From Hypoxylon rubiginosum (Eukaryota > Ascomycota > Sordariomycetes > Xylariales > Hypoxylaceae): a DNA stretch of 64,000 bases. The DNA is taken from contig CADCXA010000056.1 of the NCBI GenBank assembly GCA_902806565.1, forward strand, positions 124,001 through 188,000, given 5' to 3'. The notes beneath the pieces were generated by a model that saw nothing but the letters and a program-made list of their open reading frames with translations, was not told the origin of the DNA and searched no databases. Both the position numbers and the translations under genes were made by a program. Positions 23,513 through 36,008 of this stretch are shown here, piece by piece (position 1 is the stretch's first letter; each line of letters opens with the position of its first letter).

Positions 23513-26500
23513 AGGGCGACCACAGAAAGGGGATAGCCGCCATGATTCGCAATGAAATTCGACTTGCGGATACCTAGCCGTAGAACATATTCGGGGATTA
23601 CGAAGCCCGTCGTTCCCGTCAGCACTTTTTCCAGCACCTACCCAACGGGACTAGGCATGGTTATACGGCGATCCGGACACACCGCCTTGTTCCGTTTATT
23701 TGTTCGCTTGCCGATGCCACGGGCCCTATTCAGACATAAACATCAGCAGTCCAAGGACACAAATTATGTGTCTCGGCAGCGCATCAGGACAATGGATACG
23801 CACCCGTGGCTCTGGCAGCTGTTGGGAGGGTCAAGAAAGAAATAGGGTCGGGGAAGTATTCGTGTCATAAGCACGCCTACGCTCACGGGCTTTTATGTTT
23901 TCAGCATTGCTCTAGTGGTAGTCTTCAAATGCAGAGAGCCTCAGCTACACATCATGTCGCATTTGCAGTTGTCTTCTCGTCCTCTTACGTTAGATATGCG
24001 ATAGGTTCTAATACGAGAGCCTGATGCACATGTCCTAAAACCAGAATAGTTGGGCTCATCCGGGCAGTCAATGTTCCTGCGAATTGAGTATGACCCATCG
24101 TGAATCTGGAGATTGAGGCCGGAGAGTTACGAGGCCAAAGGCATAAGAGACGTTTTAATACGTGCAATGACTTGCTGGTGCTTTACTACCTTCCCCTTTG
24201 ATGCCTATTCCGGTAATATTCTAGAAACTCTGGAAACCTCGTAGGCTACCTGCAGTAGAAGTGGTAAGAGAATCTCTACCTTCCTCTTGCAGGCGACGAA
24301 GGTATAACGGTGACACTTAAGGATACTTGAGCAAGATACGGATACACTCACCTATCGAATAATACCCAAACCAGATGGCTCCGTAATTACCATAATCTTT
24401 TGATTTCAGGGCGCCTTACTGTTATATCATCTTAATTCACCTAGGCTATTAAATCCTAGAATGGAAATTGGGCACGAGGGAATCACAAGTATAGGTATCG
24501 GTATTGAGACGGTATTTACGGTGGGGCGAATAGCGCTAGAATCCTTCTCGAAGCCGTCAAAAGCAAATGGGATCCTTGGCCGTGGGATGAAACCCCAATG
24601 GCCAAGGAGAACTGGGAGATAGGTAGGGGAGGATTACGCAGGGGCGCGGTGTAACAGCCGCGAGTCGCCGACCAAGTAACAGTAATTGGGAGGTAGGTAT
24701 TTGAAATATGGATGCGATTCACAAGATCCAGTTCTAGAGGAATTGGAAAATCCGATTCATGCTGGCTCTTTTCAACTTCATTGGTTCTACGGAATACCTA
24801 TCTCACAGTCAACAAAATCATCCAGGGACTTGAATGGAACAGACTTTGATAACTGTTCCTTTCCACATGGCATTGGCCGGCCAATTCGATCCTGCGATGT
24901 TCTTGAAAAGTTTTCTGTCTCACTTTCGCCCCTTCTCATCGTCCCCTTCGTCTTAATAAGATTCTATGTATATGTATAAATAGAATTCGGAGAAGGCTGT
25001 ACAGTCGACAAATAGATAGAACGTCTGCCGCTTCTCGTCATCTGTTTCACTTACCCAGGTACCTTAAAGTACATATATGTGTAGGTACTTACATGATGTA
25101 TGTTGGCCTTAACCAACTACCAGGAGCCGGGAGACCCACGAAGGGATTCCAAGGTCCCATCCCATCAATACACAGACGCAAGAGGCCCATGAATCTGATA
25201 TATTGCTACTACATGTATTTAGATAGTATCACATTTGAATATATTACAGATAATACCACTCTGCAAGTCATCTGAGCGGTCTACTTAACTCGCTACTGTT
25301 TTCAGAACCACACGCCCACCAGGTGTGAATGTTACGTACATGAGGACTTTGTGTAAGGCTTCCGGGATTACCGTGTTCCTTGCCATCCCTGTCTCTCTCA
25401 ATACCTACCATGTGGTCATTTGTCATGTTATTACTGTATGTTCCTAGATCTATGTAGGCTGTGGTAGATATCCTAGAGATGTGTTCAAAGTAGGATCCGT
25501 GCCGGCCCCTGGGCAAAGCTGATAGACCCTAGGGGTAGGTATCGTTACTAAACTTAGTAACCTAAGCCTTCATCAAGGCGGCAGGGCGGGACCCGTGTAG
25601 CTGGAGGTCAAGGGCAGGGGGGTAAGGGGTTCGGTGGCAGCATGCGTCCCGTGCTGAAGCTCCTAGCTGCTTACCCGCCAGCACGCACAAAGCCCTGAGA
25701 TACCCCAAAAATTCCATAGCACATCATTGTTCTGATAGACAAAACAAGCCTAGGATAAGACGAGACAAGCATATGACAAGATGAAAAGCCAGGCAAAGTT
25801 CGATGAAGAAACCAGGTCCCACCAACTCCATCCGGCCTCTACCACCTCTACCACCACTACCACTACCTCTACCACTGCCACTCCACCAGTCCACCCACAC
25901 TTCGGGGTAGATCTGCATCAGCTCGACGTGTGTCTCAGTCTCCCGTCATTTCTGGGGCCCTACGGCCTCGACGCATCACACATCACGCAACCCTATTTTT
26001 CTTCGACGGTCTCTCCGCGCCTTTTCTTGATCGACACCATTTGACGTATTATCAAGTACATGTACACACCGACTACCTCACCAACTCTTCTACGGGCTCT
26101 GATTCTACACGCTAGAGCTAGGAGCAGGCTGCGGTTTTCTGCAGCTGCACGCGCGACAAAGTCGCATAACGACAAAGAAAGGAGATTAACGGCATCTCAT
26201 ATCAGCACGCCACAAAATAAAAAAAAGGAAAAATAACATCTACCTACCTACATCATGTCCTTGGATTCGCATCCCCTGCCTTGAATGTTTGTTGCCATAT
26301 TGCTGTTGTTTGTAGTCCTAGTCAGCATCACCCCTGAAAGGACGTACGTGTAGAATCCCCAAGGTCACCTAGCCATCGATCCGAACTTCATTCTACTCTC
26401 ACCTTCCGCCCTTACGTATGCGCACTGTATTTCGAAACGACGTGTCTGCCAACTTGTCTTTGGGGGAATGGTTACCTCGCACCGTCCATGTGCGGCGCAT

Positions 26501-27339
26501 TGAATTCACGACCACGAGCCTCATCTCTCCATCTCTCTCCGCAGGCCCCTCCGCACTTTTCCCCCTCCCTCCTCTCTCTGCTGGAGAGGACTGAGCTCCA
26601 AAAGGGGGGAAAGAAAAAAAAGGGCTTACGTACCGAACCAGCAAGGCATGCGACTGATTGTAAGTTCTATATCGGTGATGCGAAGTCTCCCGTGTCGCAT
26701 TGCGAAAACCGTAAAGCAACTAATCAAGTTCTGTCCGCGGTTAGAGTCAGCTTTGATAAAATTTCGATATTATTAGCAGATTCCACGAATCGCACCCATT
26801 TCCTACCTAAGCACGCGACTCCGGCCCCCCGCCATGCATCTGCGGTTCCTATCGTGATAGCTTCCCACAAATATTCCAGAGCACGAGTCGAGTAGGTCTT
26901 GTAACGGTCCTGCTAATGACGCCCGTGTGTCTTTAGCACCTAAAAAAAACACTCGACTTCATAGACTCAGTCCCGACACGTACTCAAGTTCCCGTGCTTC
27001 CGCTCTGGTTTCAACAAAGATCGTCGCTCTCTCTCCACACATGAACACATCACAGATTAGACTGGCATAAAGAGAGTCTTCTAAAATACCGCTCCCCGTC
27101 TTTGGTGCTGCTGGCGTGGGGAACCCGCGATTCTCGGCAGGCTATAGCATGAACCGTTCCTTGCCTAAAGTGTCATTCCAAGTTTTCCCCTCACTTTAGA
27201 GAGCTCCAAGGCGACTCCTAGCCAGTACCCGCTATCCAAGGGGGGGAAAGGGGATACATACCAATCCCTCGGAGTCCGGAACTGGCGATATAAGGGTCTA
27301 CTCGTATCGAAGCCTCGACGTCAGGCCTCGCGACTAGCC
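23513..27339. other. long gene-free region
   Basis: About 3.8 kb with no supported gene. It holds an ACC/TACC trinucleotide-rich run at about 25837-25893 and a CT-rich tract at about 26520-26582, the latter probably in the promoter or leader of the gene at 27340. Several reading frames of 60-135 codons occur but have no signal peptide, domain or splice support. Confidence 0.45.
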
Positions 27340-29477
27340 ATGAGGCGGAATAGGGTTCCACACTCTCCGCCCTCGCCCTACAGGGCCTTGGCTCACCACC
27401 CGGCTAATGGACAGACTCCCGACTCCGTGGCCTTGATTAGGTCCTTCAACAGCGAGACAAATCCGACCCGGCCGATACGCCCCTCTCCACTCACGGCTTC
27501 GACCATCCCTGATATGCCGCTGGATCTGCTCGATCGCATGAGATCTTTCCCGCTGTTCATGTCTGCTCCCGAGGAGTTTCTGGTGGCCATCGGCAAGCAT
27601 TTAAGACCCCAGGTCCATGCCGTGCACGATCATATCTTGACCGAGGGCGACGAGGCCAAGGCCATGTACTGGCTGGTTCGAGGAGTTGTGGGCGTGACCT
27701 CGCGGGATGGCGAGGCTGTGTATGCCGAGCTCAAGCCGGGCGCTTTTTTCGGCGAGATCGGAGTGCTGATGGACATGCCCCGGACTGCCACCATCGTCGC
27801 GCGCTCAAAATGCCTTCTACTCGTACTCAAGAAGGAGGACCTTCGCCTGGAGCTGCCCGGATTTCCCGATATGGAAAAGGCCATCCGGGAAGAGGCACAC
27901 GAACGTCTAACTATCCTTAACAAGAAACGGCGAGAGAGCGGGCACAGCCTTAAGGTTGCTAAGGGGTCGATGACAGCTCGGGAGGCCGTTCCTGGCGAAG
28001 TATCTACTGGGGAGGTTGGTGTTATTAAAGAGGGGGCCGTAGTAAACACGAAGAAGAGAAAATCGCCAAGTCCGGGGGTGATCGAAGACCCGACTGCAGG
28101 CAGTGCGCTAGGGAGCGGTCTCGTAAACGTTCGGCATACGCTGAAAGAGCTTCCCTTATTTTCGACATTGCCTCCTGATATTCTCCATTTTCTCGGAATG
28201 AGTGCGCAGCCAAAGACGTATTCGCCTTTCACCGACATCGTCCGGCAAGGGACGCTAGGGAATGAGATCTACTTCATTGTGCGCGGCGAGGCGGAGGTGA
28301 TACACGACTCACCCGACGGGAGGCAGGAGAAGAGAAGAACGCGTTCATCCCTGCTCAGACCGCGCTTAAGACAAGGGCAGTACTTTGGTGAGGTCGCTAG
28401 CTTGGGTTTATCGCACCGACGAACGGCTACGGTCAGGTCTATCACGGCCGTTGAGTGTCTTATGATTAGTGGCGAGGCTCTAGACGAACTATGGAAGCGA
28501 TGCGCGCCTGACATAAGAAAGCAAGTCGAGGATACAGCGCGGACGAGGATCAGGCCAACGGATAACGATGTTGAGATGAAAGACGCAGGAGAACTAGTCG
28601 AGAAGGAAAATTCATCCCCGTCGACACCAACGAGGCCCACGCCACCTCAAGTTATATTCACGACGCCTTCTAAGCCGGCTTCCCCAGTCAAAGACGAATC
28701 CGATCAGATGGAACCCAAAGACCCCGACCCCTATCTCAGCGTTGATATGGAAAATCTAAGGAACCGCCGGCGAGGTTCTCTCGCTCCGCCAACGCCACCA
28801 CCGACCGAATCCCCCGGCACGCCAAAAATCAGTAGCCTGCGTCTGCGCCTGTTAGACACGTCTACGCCGGTGAAGTTCCCAGTTCCGTCTCCGTCTCCCG
28901 ATTCCGAGGTGCCAGCAAAGAAGGCTCGAATACTTCCCAGCCGACCCCACGTCAACCAAGAGCCCCGGCTACCCGACGACATTCTAGTGGCCATATTCCA
29001 GTTCCTCGAGCTGGCCGAGCTCATCCGTCTGAGACAAGTTTCCTCCCACGTGCGCAACATCCTTACTACCTCGCCGAAGTTATGTACGCACGTAGACCTT
29101 TCGTCATATAACCGCAAAGTGACGGACGAAGCGCTCATCAACGTCATCACGCCTTTTCTCGGACCGAGGCCAATTTTGATAGACATCAGCAATTGTTTCC
29201 ATATCACGGATGCGGGGTTCTCGACGCTGTGGAAGGTATGCGGTAGGAATGTCAAGACCTGGCGGATGAAGTCGGTATGGGACGTCTCGGCCAACCAGAT
29301 CCTAGATATGAGCGAAAATGCCAAGGGGTTAGAAGAGGTCGACTGGAGCAACTGTCGCAAGGTCGGCGACAACTTGCTGGCTCGTGTGGTCGGCTGGGTC
29401 GTACCCGAGCACCCTCCGCAGAATACGAAGCAAACCATGATATCCAATTCGGCTACCGCGGCACGTCTACGAGCTCA

Positions 29478-29512
<35 letters not shown>

Positions 29513-30312
29513 AACAACGGCAGCAGCAGAAGTCCCAAGGGCAAGCAATAGTTCTCCCGCCTCCCGGCACCGTCATCGGCTGCCCCAAGCTCAAACGACT
29601 CGACCTCTCGTACTGCAAGCACATAACCGACCGCTCCATGGCCCACATGGCCGCGCACGCGTCCAGCCGCCTGCAGTCGCTCTCCCTCACGCGCTGCACG
29701 TCCATCACCGACGCCGGGTTCCAGAGCTGGACGTCGTTCCGGTTCACGAGCCTGTCGCGGCTGTGCCTCGCCGACTGCACGTACCTGAGCGACAACGCGG
29801 TGGTGGCGCTCGTGCACGCGGCCAAGTTCCTGACGCACCTGGACCTGTCCTTCTGCTGCGCGCTGTCGGACACGGCGACCGAGGTCGTGGCCCTGGGCCT
29901 GCCGCAGCTCCGCGAGCTGCGCATGGCGTTCTGCGGCAGCGCCGTGAGCGACAACAGCCTCGCGTGCGTCGCCCTGCACCTCAACGACCTCGAGCGCCTG
30001 AGCGTCCGCGGCTGCGTCCGCGTCACGGAGAGCGGCATCGAGAACGTGCTCGACGGGTGCGGCAGGCTGGCCTGGGCCGACATCAGCCAGTGCCGCAACC
30101 TCGAGGGCTGGCTCGCGGGGGGCGGCGTCGCGCGCTGGGGGTACGACGAGAGGAAGGAAGGCCGGGGCAGCGGCGGCGCGGCGGCGCGGGAGCTCGTCAC
30201 GCCTGTGACGACGAACTTGACTTCGGCGCGGGGGACGCTACGGAACGTGAACCCGCACGCGAGGCAGCAAGTTGCGTTTGTAGTCGAGAAGGGTGCCGGT
30301 GGGCTACGCTGA
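27340..30312 (+). CDS. dual cyclic-nucleotide-binding, F-box and leucine-rich-repeat protein (990 aa)
   Basis: Intron-free. In order: a first cNMP-binding domain (about residues 65-170) with phosphate-binding cassette FGEIGVLMDMPRTAT; a linker; a second cNMP-binding domain (about 268-385) with FGEVASLGLSHRRTAT; a Pro/Ser-rich linker; an F-box (about 543-585, PDDILVAIFQFLELAELIRLRQVS); and AMN1-type leucine-rich repeats to about residue 925, interrupted near residue 713 by a Gln run. Both cassettes keep the Glu and Arg that contact the cyclic phosphate and ribose in PKA regulatory subunits, so binding is plausible. The F-box would recruit Skp1 and the repeats a substrate. This suggests a cAMP- or cGMP-responsive SCF ligase, which is inference. 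GC at third positions rises sharply after the Gln run. The start at 27340 is the first ATG in frame; another at residue 59 is possible. Confidence 0.88.
29473..29530 (+). repeat. CAG/CAA repeat encoding a polyglutamine run
   Basis: About 18 consecutive Gln codons, mainly CAG then CAA, followed by an Arg and more Gln. It lies inside the leucine-rich-repeat part of the host gene, so it probably forms a loop and varies in length between strains. Confidence 0.9.
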
Positions 30313-32386
30313 ACCGGGCCGTCCGTCTCGAAAACACTTGGTTGGAAAATACGTTTTTTGGTCGTATTGTTTTATGATCTAATGACGTCTCACGTGTGAT
30401 ATACCCCGTCATACGAGTTGTATTGGATTCGTGTTGGATCACGTTGATCCCAAATCACAACACCATGATTTAGAGTATGCCGAACCATAGATGGATGGGC
30501 ATATCAGGTACGGGGACGAATTATGGTAGAACTTGGACCGTAGTCGGTCGGAATAAGGCAGTTAACTACCTGAGGCGCTCGTCCAATACGAAATGAATAG
30601 TATTATACGTAAGCGTGTATAATTATGTGTAGCTTTCTACGTAGGAGGTAGATATTATTCGACTATAACATCTTCTGCTTCCTGGCTGCTCCCATTATCA
30701 CGCTTTGTTCTCATCCGCAAATTCCATTCTTCTGAAAGGATATAGCCAATCCTCCAATTCCCATGGTTTAGTTGTCATTAACTATGTCAGTCACAAGCGA
30801 CGGTTCGTATACTTCGCCTTCAACTTGGTGATGAGAAGTTTAGACACGGTGGAGAGGCAACACACATATGGTTCCGTACCTATCTAAGGTAAATACAATC
30901 TAGTCTCAGGTTCGAAGCCATTTTTAAGGAAGCTATTACAAGATTAGAAGGTAGTGTATCTAGTAACAGGTGAGTGTGGTTTTGGCTCTTATGTCTCTGT
31001 GTCTCGTGTGTTCTCTTGTGTATCTAATATTTCTTGTAAGTTCACGGCACAATCTGTATGCGCTAAGAAACTATTACTACGGCCTATAGATATAGGGTCC
31101 TTAGCACTAGGGAGCGCTATAACCATCGGGTGCTGTAGTGTTTACCCCCTACGGCTATTTCATCCAATCAATTGCAACGTCGATTCTCAGCTGCTACAGA
31201 AGCCCCTTATAGCTCGAGGATATACACGCTAGAATACGCTATTAAGGAAGCTATAGCGTCTACCCCTCTAACAGAAGTTTTAGCCCGCTAAATGCTCGAA
31301 AGAAAACTCCAAGAAACGAGCCTAGTACCGTTCTAGGATCCCGAAATATCTAGCTTTGAAGACTTCTATATCAAGTCAAAGCGACATGTATATAATGCCC
31401 AGGTATTGGCTATGCAGCACGATCGTGTTTTCTACCTAGGTAACTTATATACTAGTTAACTTATATATCAGAAGGACGGGCTTTGACGAGTGAGAAAAAG
31501 ATAGGACCGTTACGGACTAACTAATATTCAAAGAAGGACTCACGAGAAACTACTACTCTAGCCGCCTCACTAGTCAGCTCTCCTTTCTCTTACACCTCAT
31601 GTGCCATCTTAACGCCGTCTACCTAGGTAAGTTATGAGGATAGGATTCTCTAAGCGACATCTCGGCAGACAACTAATTTGTGGAACAAGAATCTCTAAAC
31701 TATTTGACTGTCAGACTGTCTACTCTTGCGGCTCGCGCTTCGCGACCAGATCGTTAGAGGTGGCCTGATAATTGATCACCATTGATTGGACTTCATGTTA
31801 CAGCGAGAAAGGGGGCTGTACTTGGCTGTACGGCTATTGGTGGTTATATACTAGTCCTGATTCCTCGACGAGATGTCCCCTCACAGTAGTATAGAATGGT
31901 AGCCCGGCAAACGACCCGAGGTTCGGCCTTCCGCGAGACTTTACTACATCTCTTCTCTTTACCTCTCATAGATATTACTCGTTACTCGTGTGACATCATC
32001 ATGGAGGCTACCAACTTGGCGTCAGTCCGTTCAGCCGGCCGCTGAAAGGTCATACAAGTTGTTAACCCCAAACTATAGGCATCTCTCCCCATGCAGGGAC
32101 TTGCATCTAGACTGCGGGGAAATGTGTCGGCTCGATCTATTTACCAGGGACACGGTTTCGGCAAGTGTATAAATGCCCTCCCAATTCGGGGTTCGGCGAT
32201 ACTGAGACACGCATGGGTGGGCACGGCTAGGTGACTAAATGGTCGACGAAAGGATCCAACGACCTACCCGAAAAATGGTATGCACCATCGCGCTCCTCTC
32301 ACCTCGCTCCGCGTCTCTTTTCGTACCAGACCAATTCTCATCTGCTTCCTAAGCCAGAAGCCAAGTAGTTGCTCGTCAAAAGCACC
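30313..32386. other. spacer with a decayed coding relic
   Basis: Between the cNMP/F-box gene and the FAD monooxygenase. A coding-like plus-strand frame at 31216-31460 is broken by stops (separate entry). Palindromic ACCTAGGT words occur at 31431-31444 and 31619-31633. The final 200 bases include a TATAAAT word near 32168 that could serve the monooxygenase. Confidence 0.45.
31216..31460 (+). pseudogene. fragment of an unrecognised coding sequence with in-frame stops
   Basis: One plus frame reads as protein-like, amphipathic sequence across about 75 codons but contains TAA at 31289-31291 and TAG at 31334-31336. Both stops could arise from CAA and CAG by C-to-T change, as RIP produces. The stretch after the second stop (SSFEDFYIKSKRHVYNAQ) is especially coding-like. 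No family was recognised; a dead transposon or gene fragment is possible. Confidence 0.3.
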
Positions 32387-33864
32387 ATGTCACGCCCATT
32401 TCAAAAGGTACCGTATATAAGACGAGTCTTTCGTCTGTTATTTTCCCCCCTTATTGCATCTAAAGAGAGGAGGCCAGACTGAACTAACACAGATGCTGGT
32501 ATTAGGTAATTATCGCAGGAGCCGGACCCTCGGGTCTGCTTCTGGCACTTCTCCTGTCCAAGCATGGAATCCCCGTGGAGATCCTAGAAGCATCGCACGA
32601 GCTGGACAAACAGCCGCGCGCCGCCATCTACGGGTCCCCGGCGATCCCGGACCTTAGGAGGGCGGGCGTCATCGACGAGATCCGCCGGCGCGGCATGAGC
32701 CCGACGTCCATGTGCTGGAGGCGGTTCCAGGACCACAGCCTGATCACGGGCATGGACGCCTCGGTCTTGCAAGACCTCAACGGCGAGGACCTGCGCATGG
32801 CCTGCATGGTCCTCGACCAGCTCGACCAGCTGATGCTAGACGAGTTCCTGAGCAAGTACGACGGCCAGATCAGGTGGAATCACAAGGTCGTCGGCACTGG
32901 CCAGGACGAGAAGCAGGCCTGGGTGGACGTGGAAACGCCCGACGGCAAGATCAAGGTCTACGGTGACTATATTATCGGATGCGACGGCGCTGGTAGCGCA
33001 GTTAGAAAATCGCTATTCGGCGACGAGTACCCCGGCATTACCTGGGACAGGCAAATTGTCGCGACAAACGTGAGATTATAGACACTCCCGGTCCAAGACC
33101 ACCGCGGTGGAGCCCGTTCGGCGATGGCTAACCCGAAGAGCAGGTGTACTACGACTTTGGCAAATTCGGCTTTAAAGATTCCAATTTCATCCTACACCCT
33201 GATCACTTCTTCGTACGTCATCATCTCACCCGAGAAGAGATATGAAGTACCTATCGGTAGACTAACTAATATGGAAACACATTTATAGATGGCGGCTAAG
33301 CTCACGACGGACGGGCTTTACAGGGTGACGTACGGCGAGGCGCCCGGCCTGACATGGGACCAGATGAAGGAGCGGCAGCCGTGGAAATTCGAGCTGATGC
33401 TGCCGGGACACCCGAAGCCGGACGAGTACAACCTGATCAGCATGTCGCCTTACAAGATGCACCAGCGGTGCGCGCCCAAGTTCCGAGTAGGCCGAATCCT
33501 GCTGGCGGCGGACGCGGCGCACCTGTGCAACCCGTGGGGCGGCATGGGCATCACGGGCGGGTTCGTCGACGTGGGCGGGCTGTACGACTGCCTGGCGGGC
33601 ATCTGGGACGGCCGGGCGGACGAGTCGATCCTGGAGCTGTACAGCGAGAAGCGCATCGAGAAGTACAAGACCATCATCGACCCCATCTCCCGGGACAACT
33701 TCCGCCGCGTGTCCGACAGCGACCCGGACACCCTGCTCGAGCGCGACCCCGTCATGCAGGCCTGCAAGGCGGCCGAGAACGACCTCGAGATGCAGAAGCA
33801 GATGTACCTCTCCTTCTTCGACATGAAGTACGACTTTACGCAGCATTACAAGACGGCCGCCTAA
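32387..33864 (+). CDS. FAD-dependent aromatic-ring-hydroxylase-like monooxygenase, 4 exons
   Basis: Class A flavin monooxygenase (FAD_binding_3), a group that hydroxylates aromatic or polyketide substrates with NAD(P)H and oxygen. Exons 32387-32407, 32506-33069, 33144-33212 and 33289-33864 give 409 residues. The tiny first exon (MSRPFQK) is needed to lead into the FAD motif VIIAGAGPSG (residues 8-17). The GCDGAGS segment lies near residue 165 and the ribityl-binding segment LLAADAAHLCNPWGGMGITGG at 289-309. The last has AAD where most relatives have GD, a conservative but notable change. The C-terminal thioredoxin-like domain of phenol hydroxylases is absent. It is followed by an MFS transporter and a P450, suggesting a small metabolic unit. 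Substrate unknown. Confidence 0.87.
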
Positions 33865-34304
33865 GTGTACTCACTCGCTCACTCACTCGTACACGGAGGT
33901 AGGGATGGATAACTGGTTCGACATATACCTTTTCTGGTTTCGTCGGTTTGTGTTGTGTAGCTTTGTCTACCTAGGTAAATATTCTTGTTAGACTGTCTAG
34001 AGTAGAGAGATCAGATCCTGCGAGATGGTTCGATGTATGCGTTAAGGGTGACGAGATGAAATATGACGTCGTTTTGATTTTGTACTTGTTTGAATTATTT
34101 ATGTCTTCTATCTTCAGACATGCTTTGCGTCTAGAGCATACCTCTTCATACGAAGAGACTACACTAGATGAAAGATAGTCCCCTCAGTACACCAAGCGTA
34201 TCGAACATGGGGTATCATTTTATACGAATAAATTATACAAAGCCTACTAGCAATGATCGTTCATAAACCAAGCTGCAAAAGACCGTATTCCGATAAGTGG
34301 CCAC
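33865..34304. other. spacer between convergent monooxygenase and MFS genes
   Basis: About 440 bp of 3' flanks. A CTACCTAGGTAAAT word lies at 33967-33980. No gene seen. Confidence 0.5.
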
Positions 34305-36008
34305 TCATAAGCTTGCCTTCCCCCTGGATTCGAAAGGTAGAGTCAACACCACCAGGCCGGCCGCGATAAACAACGCGCCGCTCGTGTACACCGGCGCCGC
34401 CGTCTGGAGATTCGCGAACATGGCGACTATAGGAGCCATGATGCCGAAGATCCGATTTGCCGTCGCCGTCAGCGCGTTACCCGTGCCTCTGTCCTTGGTG
34501 GGGAACAGCTCCGGCGTGAAGGCGTACAGGACGGCGTACATGACGTTGCTCGTGAAGTTGTAGGCGCAGTTCCATCCCAGCAAGCTTGAGGAGTTCGTCG
34601 CCGTTGTGGAACAGTATAAGAACACGCCCGTCAGGACGGTGCTCACACTCAGAGCTCCCTTGCGTCCAAAGTTGGGTAGCTCGACTAGAACACCGCCGGC
34701 GAGGGCGCCAGGTACGCCGAGCACGCCAATGATAAGCGAGTTGCGATAGGTGATAAACGTTGATCCGTCGCCAAACTCGACACCACGAGTTGCTTGAATG
34801 TATGGTAGGAAAGCGTTGTACAGTGGATATCTAGCCAGGTAGGTCAGTACATGTATGAGAAGTAGAAATATTTCCCTGTCCATTCTTACCCGAGTCCAAT
34901 AAAAGCCCACACAAACATCAACGCACCCGTGCTATACGCCAACTTTCTCGTCGCAAACAGGGAGCGGATATGAGTGAGGTCGACAGCTTCTAGCTTGCGC
35001 TTCACGGCCTCACCTGCCGTGGCCCTATGTTCGTACCCCTCGGGCTCGCACGCTTTCAAATCATCGACGGTCAGCGACGAAGTCATCTTATTCCGCCGCG
35101 CAACTTCGTGGACCACGCGAACGGCTTCTTCGTCCAGTCCCTTGCCCATGAGGTACTTGGGCGACTCGTAAATGGTGAAGCAGAAGAAGCGGAGGGCGAA
35201 CATGACGAGCGTCAGCCCGCCCATGGCAACCATGAAATAGCGCCATCCCATGTTCTCGCCCCTGGTGCAGTCCTCGTCGGTCTGCTGGCAGGTCATATAA
35301 CCCAACAGCGGCCACGCAACCAGGTTTGCTACGACCTGGGCGATGGCCCAGTCGATGGAGAGAATGGTAAGGAGGTACTGGTGAGACCCGGGGAGAAACT
35401 CGAGGAAGATGGCAGAGTCCACGGGGAGGTTACCGCCGACGCCGAAAGACCAGAGCGCGGCGAAACATCCGATGGCGGCGAAGTTGGGCGCCGACGCAGC
35501 TATCATGCCCCATACCGCCGTCAACCCGAGAGTGAGATTAAAGGCCCACCGCCGGCCGAAGATGTCGCACCCGAACCCCCAGAACATGGCCCCGGCTAGC
35601 AAGCCGATGTTCTGGGCGAGACTCAGCAGCGGGGCCCGCGACGGCCGGAACTCGTTCGAGATGGGCGTGAAGATGAGGGACGTGACGATGGGCCAGAGGT
35701 TGTCCGAGGCCCAGCCGAAACCGACGACTATGAAGAGCTGCCATTGGTACCATCCCATGCCGATGTCTTGAATCTACGATCCGGATTAGATACATGGGTG
35801 TATGTATAAGCCAAGGCGGCCAATTCGAAGCAAACCAACGAAAGGATGGGGATCGTCTTACCGCCCTATTCAACACTCTCGCTTTCGCCTCGTATACCGG
35901 GTCAATGGTACCCTTCGGGATCGTGCTGACATCTTCGACTCCGATGGCTACATCTTCACCTACGCGCTCGTCACTCCTCTCTCCCTTTTCGGCTGAACTG
36001 TCCGCCAT
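34305..36008 (-). CDS. MFS transporter, SVOP/sugar-transporter-like, 3 exons
   Basis: Major facilitator related to the fungal synaptic-vesicle-protein-like (SVOP) group, often found beside catabolic or metabolite genes. Exons 36008-35862, 35773-34890 and 34830-34305 give 518 residues. The first exon encodes a soluble acidic N-terminus (MADSSAEKGERSDERVGEDV). Membrane features include the GMGWYQWQLF entry to helix 1, FGCDIFGRRWAF (the family G-x3-D-x2-GRR loop), GVGGNLPVDSAIFLEF in helix 4, the YESPKYLMGKG motif before the central loop and LYAFTPELFPTKDRGTGNAL in helix 10, all typical of the SVOP type. Its neighbours are a FAD monooxygenase (convergent) and a P450 (same strand), so export or import of their substrate or product is a reasonable inference. 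Confidence 0.88.

Noticed and set aside
29277..30377. 366-codon plus-strand frame over the LRR region
   Set aside because: Arg/Pro/Ala-rich shadow of the high-GC coding strand of the cNMP/F-box gene in another frame.
30901..30930. GGTTCGAAGCC followed by a T run, suggesting a tRNA end with Pol III terminator
   Set aside because: The flanks do not pair into a T stem and no upstream tRNA structure could be drawn.
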